Below the pieces are notes generated by a model. It worked only from the letters and a program-made list of their open reading frames with translations, was not told where the DNA came from and did not search any database. A stretch of 64,000 nucleotides of DNA. Source: Clostridiales bacterium. GTDB lineage: Bacteria; Bacillota; Clostridia; Christensenellales; Aristaeellaceae. Where the stretch lies: the NCBI GenBank assembly GCA_015056175.1, contig SVGT01000001.1:1-64000 (forward strand). Direction: 5' to 3'. Positions 1 through 8,618 of this stretch are shown one piece after another. Made by a program: the position numbers and the translations under genes. The first letter of the stretch is position 1; each line of letters begins with the position of its first letter.

Positions 1-89
1 TCGGGTTGGAAAAGGATGAAAAACCTTGCCTGATAACCGAAAACCCTTGAAATACGGGGCTTTTCCGGTTTGTCGTAATTATACCGTAA

Positions 90-266
90 GGGCATACTTA
101 CGCCGTTACCTCCCTGCTGGCCGGTGATGATGTGAAAACAGTACAAGAAAATCTTGGACATCATGCCGCAGCATTCACCCTTGACCAGTACGGGCATGTA
201 ACCGAAACAATGCGCGAAGCATCCGCCAACAGAATGCAGATGTTCATTGCATCTATTAGCCAATAA
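90..266 (+). pseudogene. C-terminal remnant of tyrosine site-specific recombinase (integrase)
   Basis: In-frame GHTYAVTSLLAGDDVKTVQENLGHHAAAFTLDQYGHVTETMREASANRMQMFIASISQ*; matches the catalytic C-terminus (LGH..., Y in DQYGHV). In-frame stop at 87-89 just before the His-Thr-Tyr motif, so the rest of the gene is missing or shifted. Confidence 0.75.
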
Positions 267-288
267 AAGAGGGCAAAAGCCCTCTTTT
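265..288 (+). terminator. Rho-independent terminator after integrase remnant
   Basis: aaaagagggc-aaaa-gccctctttt perfect hairpin with T run. Confidence 0.8.
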
Positions 289-427
289 CTTCTACCCTTT
301 TTACCCTTTATTTTACCCTTTACATGTTGGCAAAAGACAAGCTTCAAGAACATTGAATCTCTGGAAATCCTTTATTTTCAACACATTTTGAAACAGGATA
401 AAACAGGAACAAACGCACCCCCACGAA

Positions 428-450
428 TTCGAGTCCCGTTTTCGGCACCA
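428..450 (+). other. tRNA 3'-end fragment (T-loop + acceptor 3' strand + CCA), candidate attachment site
   Basis: TTCGAGTCCCGTTTTCGGCACCA; the 5' T-stem strand and rest of the tRNA are absent upstream. Confidence 0.7.
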
Positions 451-454
451 CCCT

Positions 455-488
455 GTCACTCATGCCAAATGGCATGGGTGACTTTTTG
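455..488 (+). terminator. Hairpin + T-run terminator directly behind the tRNA 3' fragment
   Basis: gtcactcatgcc-aaat-ggcatgggtgac then tttttg. Confidence 0.75.
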
Positions 489-523
489 TTACATGTTTCT
501 ACACGCCGCTTGCCTCTGTATCA

Positions 524-552
524 TTGCACTTTGTTTACACATGTGTTATAAT
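524..552 (+). promoter_or_regulatory. sigma-70-type promoter for the YwaF-like gene
   Basis: TTGCAC (524-529) - 17 nt - TATAAT (547-552). Confidence 0.65.
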
Positions 553-613
553 TCGCATGCATTCGCAGCGCCCAACCGCGCTGATGCTAACACCACACCC
601 GACAGGAAGCTCG

Positions 614-1423
614 ATGATGGAGACTTTTTTACGCATTCTGAACTGGCCTATGGATACGCCGACACTCTACGGCTGGTACCATATCCTCTGGCTGGTGATC
701 CCTTTTGTGGCTGCATGGCTGCTGTGCCGCAGCTATTTGAACAGTCAGCATCCGCAAACTCATATCCACAAGGTTATTTTTTATACCGCTGTGCTGGTTG
801 CTGTTTTTGAAGTGCTGCACCAGATCAACTATAATCTGGTCTGGGCAGACGGACGGCTGCAGGTGGACATGCAGTGGTACGCCTTCCCCTTCCAATTCTG
901 CAGCACGCCCATGTATGCCGGACTGCTCACCGGCCTGTTCCGGCGCGGACGCATCCATGATGCGCTGTGCAGTTATCTGGCTACCTATGCTGTGTTTGCA
1001 GGTCTGTGCGTCATGCTGTACCCGGGCGATGTCTTTATCGATGTGATCGTCATCAATATCCAGACCATGATCTGTCACAGCTCCATGCTGACCATTGGTA
1101 TCTATCTGTTCTTCACCGGCCATGTAAAAACAGACAACCGTACGCTGCTCAAAGCTCTGCCCGTTTTTATCATCGGTGTGTTTCTGGCTATGGTGATGAA
1201 TGAATTGGCCTTCCAAAGCGGGTTACTGGCAGCCGGTCATACCTTCAATATGTTCTTTATCAGCCCTTATTGCGAACCGTCGCTGCCGGTTTATTCCACC
1301 GTTCAGCGCATTCTTCCCTATCCCTGGTGTCTGATGGTATATGTGCTGGTTTTCACGCTGGCGGCTTATGTGATTTTGCTTGCGGCGCGGGCGCTGCTGC
1401 GCCGGAAAGCCCATCATGCCTGA
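614..1423 (+). CDS. YwaF/TIGR02206-like integral membrane protein
   Basis: ORF track 524..1423 but ATG at 614 (MMETFLRILNW...) has upstream aggaag RBS and 524-552 is promoter; multi-TM protein with FQFCSTPMY-like motif. Confidence 0.65.
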   Translation: MMETFLRILNWPMDTPTLYGWYHILWLVIPFVAAWLLCRSYLNSQHPQTHIHKVIFYTAVLVAVFEVLHQINYNLVWADGRLQVDMQWYAFPFQFCSTPMYAGLLTGLFRRGRIHDALCSYLATYAVFAGLCVMLYPGDVFIDVIVINIQTMICHSSMLTIGIYLFFTGHVKTDNRTLLKALPVFIIGVFLAMVMNELAFQSGLLAAGHTFNMFFISPYCEPSLPVYSTVQRILPYPWCLMVYVLVFTLAAYVILLAARALLRRKAHHA

Positions 1424-1524
1424 TACGCTGTATCTTCCCTGCACTTCTTTTCCTCATGCCTTGCATTATTTGCTTTCCCATATTATGATAGCATCATATT
1501 CAATCGCATCGAGGAGGAAGCAGC

Positions 1525-2352
1525 ATGAAAGTCAAAGATATGTATCAGATCGTGATGGACCTGGTGGGTCTGGAATTTATGCCCGAGGACAGCGGCATTG
1601 TGTACGATAACGGCAAGGACGTAAAGCGCGTGCTGGCCGGCATCGATATGGACAACACCATGCTGATGATCGCAAAGCAGCTGGGCTTTGACTGCGTGGC
1701 GCAGCACCACCCCGCCGGCATCATCAACGCCCACACCGGCGATCTTTTTGGCCGCGACCACATGAAAAAGCTGATGGAATGCGGCGTACCCATCAACGAA
1801 GCCCAGAAGCTGGCCTATGCCAGCAACCAGAAGCGCAAGCAGGGCATGCACAGCCGCAACCGCACCCAGATGCGGGATGTGGCCAATCTCCTGGATATTT
1901 CCGACGTGGCCTTCCACACCCCTGCCGATATGCTGGCCGAGCGCACCACACAGGCAAAAATGGACGCTCTGATGGCCCGCAAGCCCAATTGCACCGTGCA
2001 GGACGTGATCGACGAACTGATGACCATCCGCGAGTATCAGGATGCGCTGGAAGGCCAGCAGCCCGAAGTGTGGGTAGGCAGCAAGGACAGCTTTGCCGGC
2101 CGCATCTATGTAGAAATGTACGGCGTAGGCGCGCCCTCGCTGGACGAATACATCGCCTGCAGCAACGCGGGCGTGGGCACCTTTGTGACCATGCACGCCA
2201 CCCCCGACGTGATCAAAGGCATGAAGGAGCATAACAAATCCAACCTGATCGTGGCAGGCCACATGGCCAGCGACAGCCTGGGCTTCAACCAGATCCTGGA
2301 CGCCTGGGAGAAGGCAGGCATCGAAGTGGTGCGCATCAGCGGAATTGTGTAA
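1525..2352 (+). CDS. Nif3-like dinuclear metal centre protein
   Basis: MKVKDMYQIVMDLV... with AQHHPAGII and Nif3-type overall organisation; RBS gaggagg upstream. Confidence 0.7.
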   Translation: MKVKDMYQIVMDLVGLEFMPEDSGIVYDNGKDVKRVLAGIDMDNTMLMIAKQLGFDCVAQHHPAGIINAHTGDLFGRDHMKKLMECGVPINEAQKLAYASNQKRKQGMHSRNRTQMRDVANLLDISDVAFHTPADMLAERTTQAKMDALMARKPNCTVQDVIDELMTIREYQDALEGQQPEVWVGSKDSFAGRIYVEMYGVGAPSLDEYIACSNAGVGTFVTMHATPDVIKGMKEHNKSNLIVAGHMASDSLGFNQILDAWEKAGIEVVRISGIV

Positions 2353-2374
2353 AAATAGTTTTCTTAGATTTAAG

Positions 2375-2404
2375 AGAGATTGCTCGTTAAGCAATCTCTT
2401 TTAT
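2375..2404 (+). terminator. Bidirectional terminator between Nif3-like gene and GIY-YIG region
   Basis: agagattgct-cgtta-agcaatctct followed by ttttatta. Confidence 0.75.
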
Positions 2405-2430
2405 TAATTTTTCATTACGCTCAGGCTCTA

Positions 2431-2543
2431 TCAGAACATTTTTACCAAAAAATACAAACCTGATATATACTGCACCGCCCATATAACATAACACAGCTCA
2501 AGAATAGTGTCATTTATTTCTTTCCTTTTTGTTGATTCATCAT
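2431..2543 (-). other. Possible frameshifted small hydrophobic ORF (MMNQQK / KRKEINDTILELCYVIWAVQYISGLYFLVKMF*)
   Basis: GGAGGT RBS and ATGATG at 2543 open a 9-codon frame; the continuing hydrophobic frame is offset by -1 at an A-run (CAACAAAAAGG). Confidence 0.3.
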
Positions 2544-2572
2544 GTTTTCACCTCCAAACTTATAATCTGCGC

Positions 2573-2609
2573 ATGTACATTTTCTCTCAAAATTGCAGAA
2601 AATGTACAT
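2573..2609. promoter_or_regulatory. Perfect 13-bp inverted repeat (candidate operator)
   Basis: ATGTACATTTTCT - 11 nt - AGAAAATGTACAT. Confidence 0.7.
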
Positions 2610-2610
2610 A

Positions 2611-2639
2611 TTGACATTTTGTGTAAAGTTTCGTATACT
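2611..2639 (+). promoter_or_regulatory. Near-consensus promoter for GIY-YIG gene
   Basis: TTGACA (2611-2616) - 17 nt - TATACT (2634-2639); ggagg RBS at 2661, ATG at 2670. Confidence 0.8.
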
Positions 2640-2669
2640 TCAATACAATCATACTACATGGGAGGAACT

Positions 2670-3806
2670 ATGAATACAGAACAAAGATTTCGCGAGGTTA
2701 AAACAAAAGTACTACAACTTATTAAAGATGAAACAAGGCACGTCACGTTCTCAAAGACCTTCCGTACCAGTGGTATATATATGCTATATGTTAACTGCGA
2801 GTACGATGACCATGTATTGCCTATTTATATTGGACAAACCAAAGATTTCGTGAAGCGATTTCAGGCACACATCAGAGATATACGAAAATTGAACGACTTA
2901 GCTCCATATATCTATCATAACAAGTTCTTTTGGAGTGCCTGGTCTAATTATTCAAAAGACTTTGAAGGAAAATTCAAGCAATGCAAAGTGTTTCAATATA
3001 TGGTTGACCACCATTGCACATTTGATGACTTACGCATGTTGGTAATAGAGTTTTGCAATGAAGAACTGCTAAAAGATAAAGAACACTATTACATTAATGA
3101 CTTTTTATCCGCATATTTTGGCTTCAACCAAATCGACTCTATTTCAAATCCCTATCTTTACAATGAAAACCGCGAAAAATACAATCAGTACATCCAGAAA
3201 GATGGTATTCGCCTGAATCTCTATATGGACTACGGCTATTCCAAGTTCAATTATCTTCAAGGTTATAGAAGCGTTGAAAACAACCCCTATCGTGAGTCTA
3301 TGGAAGAAAGAGCCAATGCAAGCAAGCTAATGCTTACATCCGAGGAACGCGAAAGAAAAAAACAAGATTGCCTTAAGGCGCATGAAGAATATTCATTGGC
3401 ATTAGAACAGCAAACACCTCTTATGCATAATGCCTTTGCCTCGGATATTCACGACATTTTTGTTACGTATAAACTTAAAAGTCAACGTCGTGAAAATGAA
3501 GTTCTGTTTGCTTTTCTAAACCATCATCGTTCACAGATAGATCCATATGCTTCAGACAAAATCGATTATCTAGAATACTATTTCAATCGTGATCGCAAAA
3601 CCAAAGAATGTGGGCAAAAACTAACAGAATATTTTAGACTACATGCGGAAAAGATTGAAGAAATCAGCGCACCTGTAATGAAAAACTTCAACGCTTATGT
3701 AATTCTACGTGAACAATTTATTAGCAACAGCAGATTCAGTTTAATATTCCCACAGTACCCCTATATAAAGAATCCGCTAAAAGATGCGAAATATTCAGGC
3801 AGTTAA
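2670..3806 (+). CDS. GIY-YIG nuclease-domain protein with uncharacterised C-terminal region
   Basis: SGIYMLYVN...LPIYIGQTKDFVKRFQAH...KDKEHYYI; ATG 2670 supported by GGAGG (ORF track start 2529 overlaps promoter). Confidence 0.8.
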   Translation: MNTEQRFREVKTKVLQLIKDETRHVTFSKTFRTSGIYMLYVNCEYDDHVLPIYIGQTKDFVKRFQAHIRDIRKLNDLAPYIYHNKFFWSAWSNYSKDFEGKFKQCKVFQYMVDHHCTFDDLRMLVIEFCNEELLKDKEHYYINDFLSAYFGFNQIDSISNPYLYNENREKYNQYIQKDGIRLNLYMDYGYSKFNYLQGYRSVENNPYRESMEERANASKLMLTSEERERKKQDCLKAHEEYSLALEQQTPLMHNAFASDIHDIFVTYKLKSQRRENEVLFAFLNHHRSQIDPYASDKIDYLEYYFNRDRKTKECGQKLTEYFRLHAEKIEEISAPVMKNFNAYVILREQFISNSRFSLIFPQYPYIKNPLKDAKYSGS

Positions 3807-3827
3807 TTGCATAATGTACGCTCCTAC

Positions 3828-3856
3828 AAAAGGATCGCTGATCTAGCGATCCTTTT
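3828..3856. terminator. Bidirectional terminator between convergent genes
   Basis: aaaaggatcgct-gatct-agcgatcctttt perfect 12-bp stem. Confidence 0.85.
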
Positions 3857-4301
3857 ATGCTTTTCCTTCGATCAAGCAAATCAGCAAATCCCTATCCGCA
3901 TGGGAATACAGCACCCCGTCCCAGCGGACGGAGGGGCCGTTTTTGCAGTTTTTCATGCAGGGCGTCACATGATAGGTAAAGCCTGCCTGCTCGCAAAGCC
4001 CGCCGCTCTTTACCCGGTAGGTTTCCTCCACCCATTGGCGGAGAGAAGCGCCCTGGCGGCAAGTGCCGCACATTTCCAGCCGATGGGCCGCCTTTGCCAT
4101 ACGCAGATCCGGCACGCGGCGGATCAGCGCCATGAGCAGCGAATCCCGGATCCCGTACGCATCCGCCACCTGACGGAGTATATCCTCCGACAGCGTGCCG
4201 CCCGTTTCCTCCTGCACCTCCCGCAGCAGCGCGATCAGCATCTGCTGATCCTGCGGCACGCCCATTTCCCGATATATATCAAACAATCTCTGCAGATCCA
4301 T
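3855..4301 (-). CDS. NuoE-like [2Fe-2S] thioredoxin-fold protein (NADH dehydrogenase subunit E family)
   Basis: LIALLREVQEETGGTLSEDILRQVADAYGI plus CGTC...CMKNCKNGPSV cysteines. Confidence 0.65.
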   Translation of the reverse strand: MDLQRLFDIYREMGVPQDQQMLIALLREVQEETGGTLSEDILRQVADAYGIRDSLLMALIRRVPDLRMAKAAHRLEMCGTCRQGASLRQWVEETYRVKSGGLCEQAGFTYHVTPCMKNCKNGPSVRWDGVLYSHADRDLLICLIEGKA

Positions 4302-4368
4302 CTGTACACACTCCCTTTCACATTCTATTATACCCGCTCCGAAATGCCTCAACCGCCTCACGCCGCAT

Positions 4369-4397
4369 TTGACATTCCTTCCTCTTTCATGTATGAT
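4369..4397 (+). promoter_or_regulatory. sigma-70-type promoter for permease gene
   Basis: TTGACA (4369-4374) - 17 nt - TATGAT (4392-4397). Confidence 0.75.
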
Positions 4398-4438
4398 AAA
4401 AGAAAGTTTATAACAACTGAAAAGGGAGCGTGCACTCT

Positions 4439-5836
4439 ATGGAGAATAAACTGGAGCGTAAATACGGCCTGTTCACCGCCATCTGCATGGTAGTTGGCAT
4501 CGTCATCGGCTCGGGCGTCTTTTTCAAGGCGCAGGCCATTCTGGAAAAAACAGGCGGCGATATGCCCATGGGCATCATTGCCTGGATCATCGGCGGCGCT
4601 ATTATGCTGGTATGCCTGATGACCTTTTCCTACATGGGCCAGAAATATGAGCGCGTCAACGGCCTGGTGGACTATGCAGAGGCCACCGTCGGCCCCCGCT
4701 ACGGATACCTGATGGGCTGGTTCTCCGCCACCATCTATTTCCCCGCCATGACCAGCGTGCTGTGCTGGGTATCCGCCCGCTATACGCTGGTGTTCCTCAC
4801 CTCCGCCAATCCCAACTTCCCCATGACCATCCCCGCCTCCCAGGGCGGCTGCATCATCGGCCCGGAATGCATGGCGCTGACGCTGTTCTATATGTGCGCC
4901 ATGTATGCCCTAAACGCCCTCTCCCCCAAGCTGGCGGGCAAGTTCCAGACCAGCACCACGGTGATCAAGCTGATCCCCCTGGGCATCATGGCTGTTGCAG
5001 GTTTGATCTACGGCCTTGCAAGCGGCACCATGCAGCAGAATTTTGTGACCACCGCACAGGTCGCTTCCGTCAGCGATAGCCCGCTGCTGGCCTCTGTCTG
5101 CGCCACCGCGTTTGCCTATGAGGGCTGGATCATTGCCACCTCCATCAATGCAGAGATCAAGAATTCCAAGAAAAACCTGCCCAAGGCACTGATCATCGGC
5201 GGTCTTGTTATCGTAGCCACTTATATTTTGTACTACATCGGCGTGGCGGGCGGCGCCACCAACCAGCAGCTCATCGACCAGGGCGCCACGGTGGCCTTCA
5301 CCAACATCTTTGGCCATTTCCTTGGCAATGTGCTGAACCTGTTCATCGCCATCTCCTGCCTGGGCACCACCAACGGCCTGATGCTTGGCTGCACCCGCTG
5401 CATGTACTCCCTGGGCGCCCGCGGCAAAGGCCCCGATCCCGAAAAGTACGCGCAGGTGGATCCCAAAACCAATATGCCGGGCAACAGCGCCATCTTTGCG
5501 CTGATGGTCACCGCAGCCTGGTTCCTCTACTTCTACCTGAGCAACCTGGCCGGCACCTGGTCGGGCCCCTTTGTGTTTGATTCCAGCGAACTGCCCATCA
5601 TCACCATTTATCTGATGTACCTGCCCATCCTCATCCAGTGGATGCGCAAGGAAAAGGATCAAAATGTGCTGCGCCGCTTTGTGATGCCCATTCTGGCGCT
5701 GTGTGGCAGCGTGTTTATGGTGTTTGCCTGCATCATGAGCCATAAGATGGGCTGCTTCTGGTATCTGATCGTGTTTGCCGTTATCATGCTCATCGGCGTC
5801 CTGGTGGACAAAAGCCGCAAAACGACCGCAAAATAA
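4439..5836 (+). CDS. APC-superfamily amino acid/polyamine permease
   Basis: MENKLERKYGLFTAICMVVGIVIGSGVFFKAQ...; about 12 TM segments. Confidence 0.85.
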   Translation: MENKLERKYGLFTAICMVVGIVIGSGVFFKAQAILEKTGGDMPMGIIAWIIGGAIMLVCLMTFSYMGQKYERVNGLVDYAEATVGPRYGYLMGWFSATIYFPAMTSVLCWVSARYTLVFLTSANPNFPMTIPASQGGCIIGPECMALTLFYMCAMYALNALSPKLAGKFQTSTTVIKLIPLGIMAVAGLIYGLASGTMQQNFVTTAQVASVSDSPLLASVCATAFAYEGWIIATSINAEIKNSKKNLPKALIIGGLVIVATYILYYIGVAGGATNQQLIDQGATVAFTNIFGHFLGNVLNLFIAISCLGTTNGLMLGCTRCMYSLGARGKGPDPEKYAQVDPKTNMPGNSAIFALMVTAAWFLYFYLSNLAGTWSGPFVFDSSELPIITIYLMYLPILIQWMRKEKDQNVLRRFVMPILALCGSVFMVFACIMSHKMGCFWYLIVFAVIMLIGVLVDKSRKTTAK

Positions 5837-5848
5837 AGAGGAAATGAT

Positions 5849-7366
5849 ATGAAGAAGTTCAAGATCGCATTCATCGGCGCAGGCTCCATCGGCTTTACCC
5901 GCAACCTGCTTGCCGACCTGATGAACGTGCCGGAGTTCCGGGAAATTGACATTTCCTTTATGGACATCAACCCCCGCAACCTCAGCATGGTGTATCAGCT
6001 TTGCCAGCGGGATCTGGACGCCAACGGTGTGAACATTAAAATCCACACCACCCTTGACCGCAGAGAGGCGCTGAAGGACGCCAAATACGTCATCGACTGC
6101 GCCCGCATCGGCCTGCTGGACGCCTTTGAGCTGGACGTGAACATCCCCCTGAAATACGGCGTGGATCAGTGCGTGGGCGATACGCTGTGCGCCGGCGGCA
6201 TCATGTACGCCCAGCGCGATATTGCCATGCTGAAGGAGATGTGCAAAGATATTCACGAAGTAGCCGCGCCCGGCTGCATGCTGCTCAACTATACCAACCC
6301 CAACGCCATGGTCACCTGGTATTGCAATCAATACGGCAAGGTGCCTACAGTAGGCCTGTGCCACGGCGTGCAGGGCGGCCATGCGCTGATCGCAAGGGCG
6401 CTGGGCTATGAGCAGAAGGATATCGATATCGTCTGCGCCGGCATCAATCACATGACCTGGTACCTGTCCGTCAAGCACAACGGCGAGGAACTGAACGGCA
6501 AGCTGCTGGACGCGCTGATGGCAGATCCCGAGATCGCCCAAACCGAAAAGGTGCGCATCGATATGATGAAGCGCTTTGGCTACTTCTCCACCGAAAGCAA
6601 CGGTCATCTGTCCGAATATGTGCCGTGGTACCGCAAGCGTCCGGACGAGATCCGGGACTGGATCGACCTGGGCAGCTGGATCAACGGCGAAACGGGCGGC
6701 TACCTGCGCGTGTGCACCGAAGGCCGCAACTGGTTTGAAACGGACTTCCCCAACTGGCTCAAGGAGCCGCCCTACGAATTCAAGCCCGAAAAGCGCACCC
6801 AGGAGCACGGCTCCTACATCATCGAGGCCATTGAAACGGGCCGTGTGTACCGCGGTCACTTTAACGTGGTCAACAACGGCTGCATCACCAATCTGCCCGA
6901 CGACTGCGTGGTGGAGGTGCCCGGCTTTGTGGATACCTTCGGCATCAACATTCCCGTCCTTGGCGATCTGCCTTTGGGCTGCGCCGCCTGCTGCCAGAGC
7001 AACATCACCGTGCAGCGCCTGGCTGTGGAGGCCGCTGTCCATGCGGACGTGAATCTCCTGCGCCAGGCCATGATGATGGATCCGCTGGTGGGCGCCGTAT
7101 GCAACACGGAGGAGATCTTCCAGATGGTGGACGAAATGCTCATCGCCCAGGCAGAGTGGCTGCCCCAGTATGCAGAGGAAATCGAGCGCGCCAAGGAGCG
7201 CTGGCAAAAGGCCGAGCGGGAGGGCACGCTGATCCCGCCCATCATCACCGAGGGTGCTGCCAGGCTGCACACCAAAACGGTGGAGGAAATGGCGCAGGAT
7301 AGGGAAGCCGCCCGCAAAAACGCTGCGGAAGCGGATAAAGCCAAGGAGCGCCCCGCCGCCAAATAA
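5849..7366 (+). CDS. Glycoside hydrolase family 4 (alpha-galacturonidase/alpha-galactosidase-like)
   Basis: FIGAGSIGFTRNLLADLM, NAGGI-like CAGGIMYAQRDI, NYTNPNAMVTW, CHGVQGG; GH4 NAD-dependent fold; substrate inferred from pectin context. Confidence 0.85.
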   Translation: MKKFKIAFIGAGSIGFTRNLLADLMNVPEFREIDISFMDINPRNLSMVYQLCQRDLDANGVNIKIHTTLDRREALKDAKYVIDCARIGLLDAFELDVNIPLKYGVDQCVGDTLCAGGIMYAQRDIAMLKEMCKDIHEVAAPGCMLLNYTNPNAMVTWYCNQYGKVPTVGLCHGVQGGHALIARALGYEQKDIDIVCAGINHMTWYLSVKHNGEELNGKLLDALMADPEIAQTEKVRIDMMKRFGYFSTESNGHLSEYVPWYRKRPDEIRDWIDLGSWINGETGGYLRVCTEGRNWFETDFPNWLKEPPYEFKPEKRTQEHGSYIIEAIETGRVYRGHFNVVNNGCITNLPDDCVVEVPGFVDTFGINIPVLGDLPLGCAACCQSNITVQRLAVEAAVHADVNLLRQAMMMDPLVGAVCNTEEIFQMVDEMLIAQAEWLPQYAEEIERAKERWQKAEREGTLIPPIITEGAARLHTKTVEEMAQDREAARKNAAEADKAKERPAAK

Positions 7367-7452
7367 ACGCATCATAAAAAAACAGGCCTGCACTCAGCGG
7401 AGTGTGGAACGAATGGAGTTATCCATCGCATTACGTCATGCAAATAACAAAG

Positions 7453-7480
7453 CCGCAAGCCTTGGCTGGCTTGCGGTTTT
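7453..7480 (+). terminator. Rho-independent terminator
   Basis: ccgcaagcc-ttggct-ggcttgcgg-tttt. Confidence 0.75.
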
Positions 7481-7535
7481 GTGTACCGCTGTGATAGAAT
7501 GAAAACGCAAACCTGAATTGGATAAGGTGATTTGA

Positions 7536-8618
7536 ATGAACGAAGAATGTTTGATTTGTAAAGCACCGCTTGAATACCTTGATACTGACGAGGTCATGGA
7601 GTGTGCGCTTTGCTATAAAAAGCAAAGCAGCAAAACAAGATGCGTAAAAGGTCATTTCGTTTGCGATGAATGCCATACAAGCGGAATGGACGAGATGATT
7701 TCAATATGCTTTAACAGCAGTTCCAAAAACCCCATTGAGATTTTGGAAAAAATGATGTCTATGCCTTCTTGTCATATGCATGGCCCGGAACATCACACAA
7801 TGGTTGGTTCTGCACTGCTGACTGCATATAAGAATGCAGGCGGAGCTATCGACTTAAAAAATGCACTGTATGAAATGCAAAAGAGAGGAAAACAAGTCCC
7901 TGGCGGCGCCTGTGGTTTTTGGGGTGCCTGCGGTGCGGGCATTAGCACAGGAATGTATATTTCCATTGCATTAAAGTCTACGCCGCTTGCAAAAGAAGCG
8001 TGGGGGCTTTCTAACCAAATGACAGCAAAAGCACTGGATGCCATTGGAAGGAACGGCGGTCCCCGGTGTTGCAAAAGAGATTCCTATCTAGCTATCATGG
8101 AAGCGGTTCAGTTTACGAAAGACCGTTTGAACATCCATATGGATATAGACAATATCGTATGTTCCCGCTCGCACATGAACAATCAGTGCCTGCAAGAGGA
8201 GTGTTTGTTCCATAAAAAAGCAAAGAAAAAGGTTGCTTTCATTTGTGTTCACAACTCCTGTCGCAGTCAGATTGCAGAAGCGCTCGGGAAACACCTGGCA
8301 TCGGATGTTTTTGATACGTTTTCTGCAGGAACAGAAACCAAGCCGCAAATCAATCAAGATGCAGTGAGAATCATGAAAGAACTGTATGGAATCGATATGG
8401 AGCAAACGCAGTATTCGAAGTTGATTACAGATATTCCCGATCCGGATATTGCAATTTCTATGGGGTGTAATGTTGGATGTCCTTTGATCGGCAGAGCATT
8501 TGATGATAACTGGGAATTGGAAGATCCCACAGGAAAATCGGATGAAGAATTCAAAGTGATCATCAAAAAAATCGAAGAAAAGATTCTCTCGCTGAAGTCA
8601 AGCATTTACGCCTGCTGA
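7536..8618 (+). CDS. Fusion: N-terminal cysteine-rich DUF5714-like domain + C-terminal low-molecular-weight phosphatase/arsenate reductase (ArsC-type) domain
   Basis: N-term CLICKAPLEYL...CALC...CVKGHFVCDECHTSG; C-term VAFICVHNSCRSQIAEALG, FSAGTETKPQINQDAVRIM, ISMGCNVGCP. Confidence 0.75.
   Translation: MNEECLICKAPLEYLDTDEVMECALCYKKQSSKTRCVKGHFVCDECHTSGMDEMISICFNSSSKNPIEILEKMMSMPSCHMHGPEHHTMVGSALLTAYKNAGGAIDLKNALYEMQKRGKQVPGGACGFWGACGAGISTGMYISIALKSTPLAKEAWGLSNQMTAKALDAIGRNGGPRCCKRDSYLAIMEAVQFTKDRLNIHMDIDNIVCSRSHMNNQCLQEECLFHKKAKKKVAFICVHNSCRSQIAEALGKHLASDVFDTFSAGTETKPQINQDAVRIMKELYGIDMEQTQYSKLITDIPDPDIAISMGCNVGCPLIGRAFDDNWELEDPTGKSDEEFKVIIKKIEEKILSLKSSIYAC

Noticed and set aside
4910-7393. 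827-aa minus-strand ORF
   Set aside because: Antisense to the well-supported APC permease and GH4 genes; His/Ala/Gly-rich translation with no motifs, typical of antisense frames in GC-rich coding DNA.
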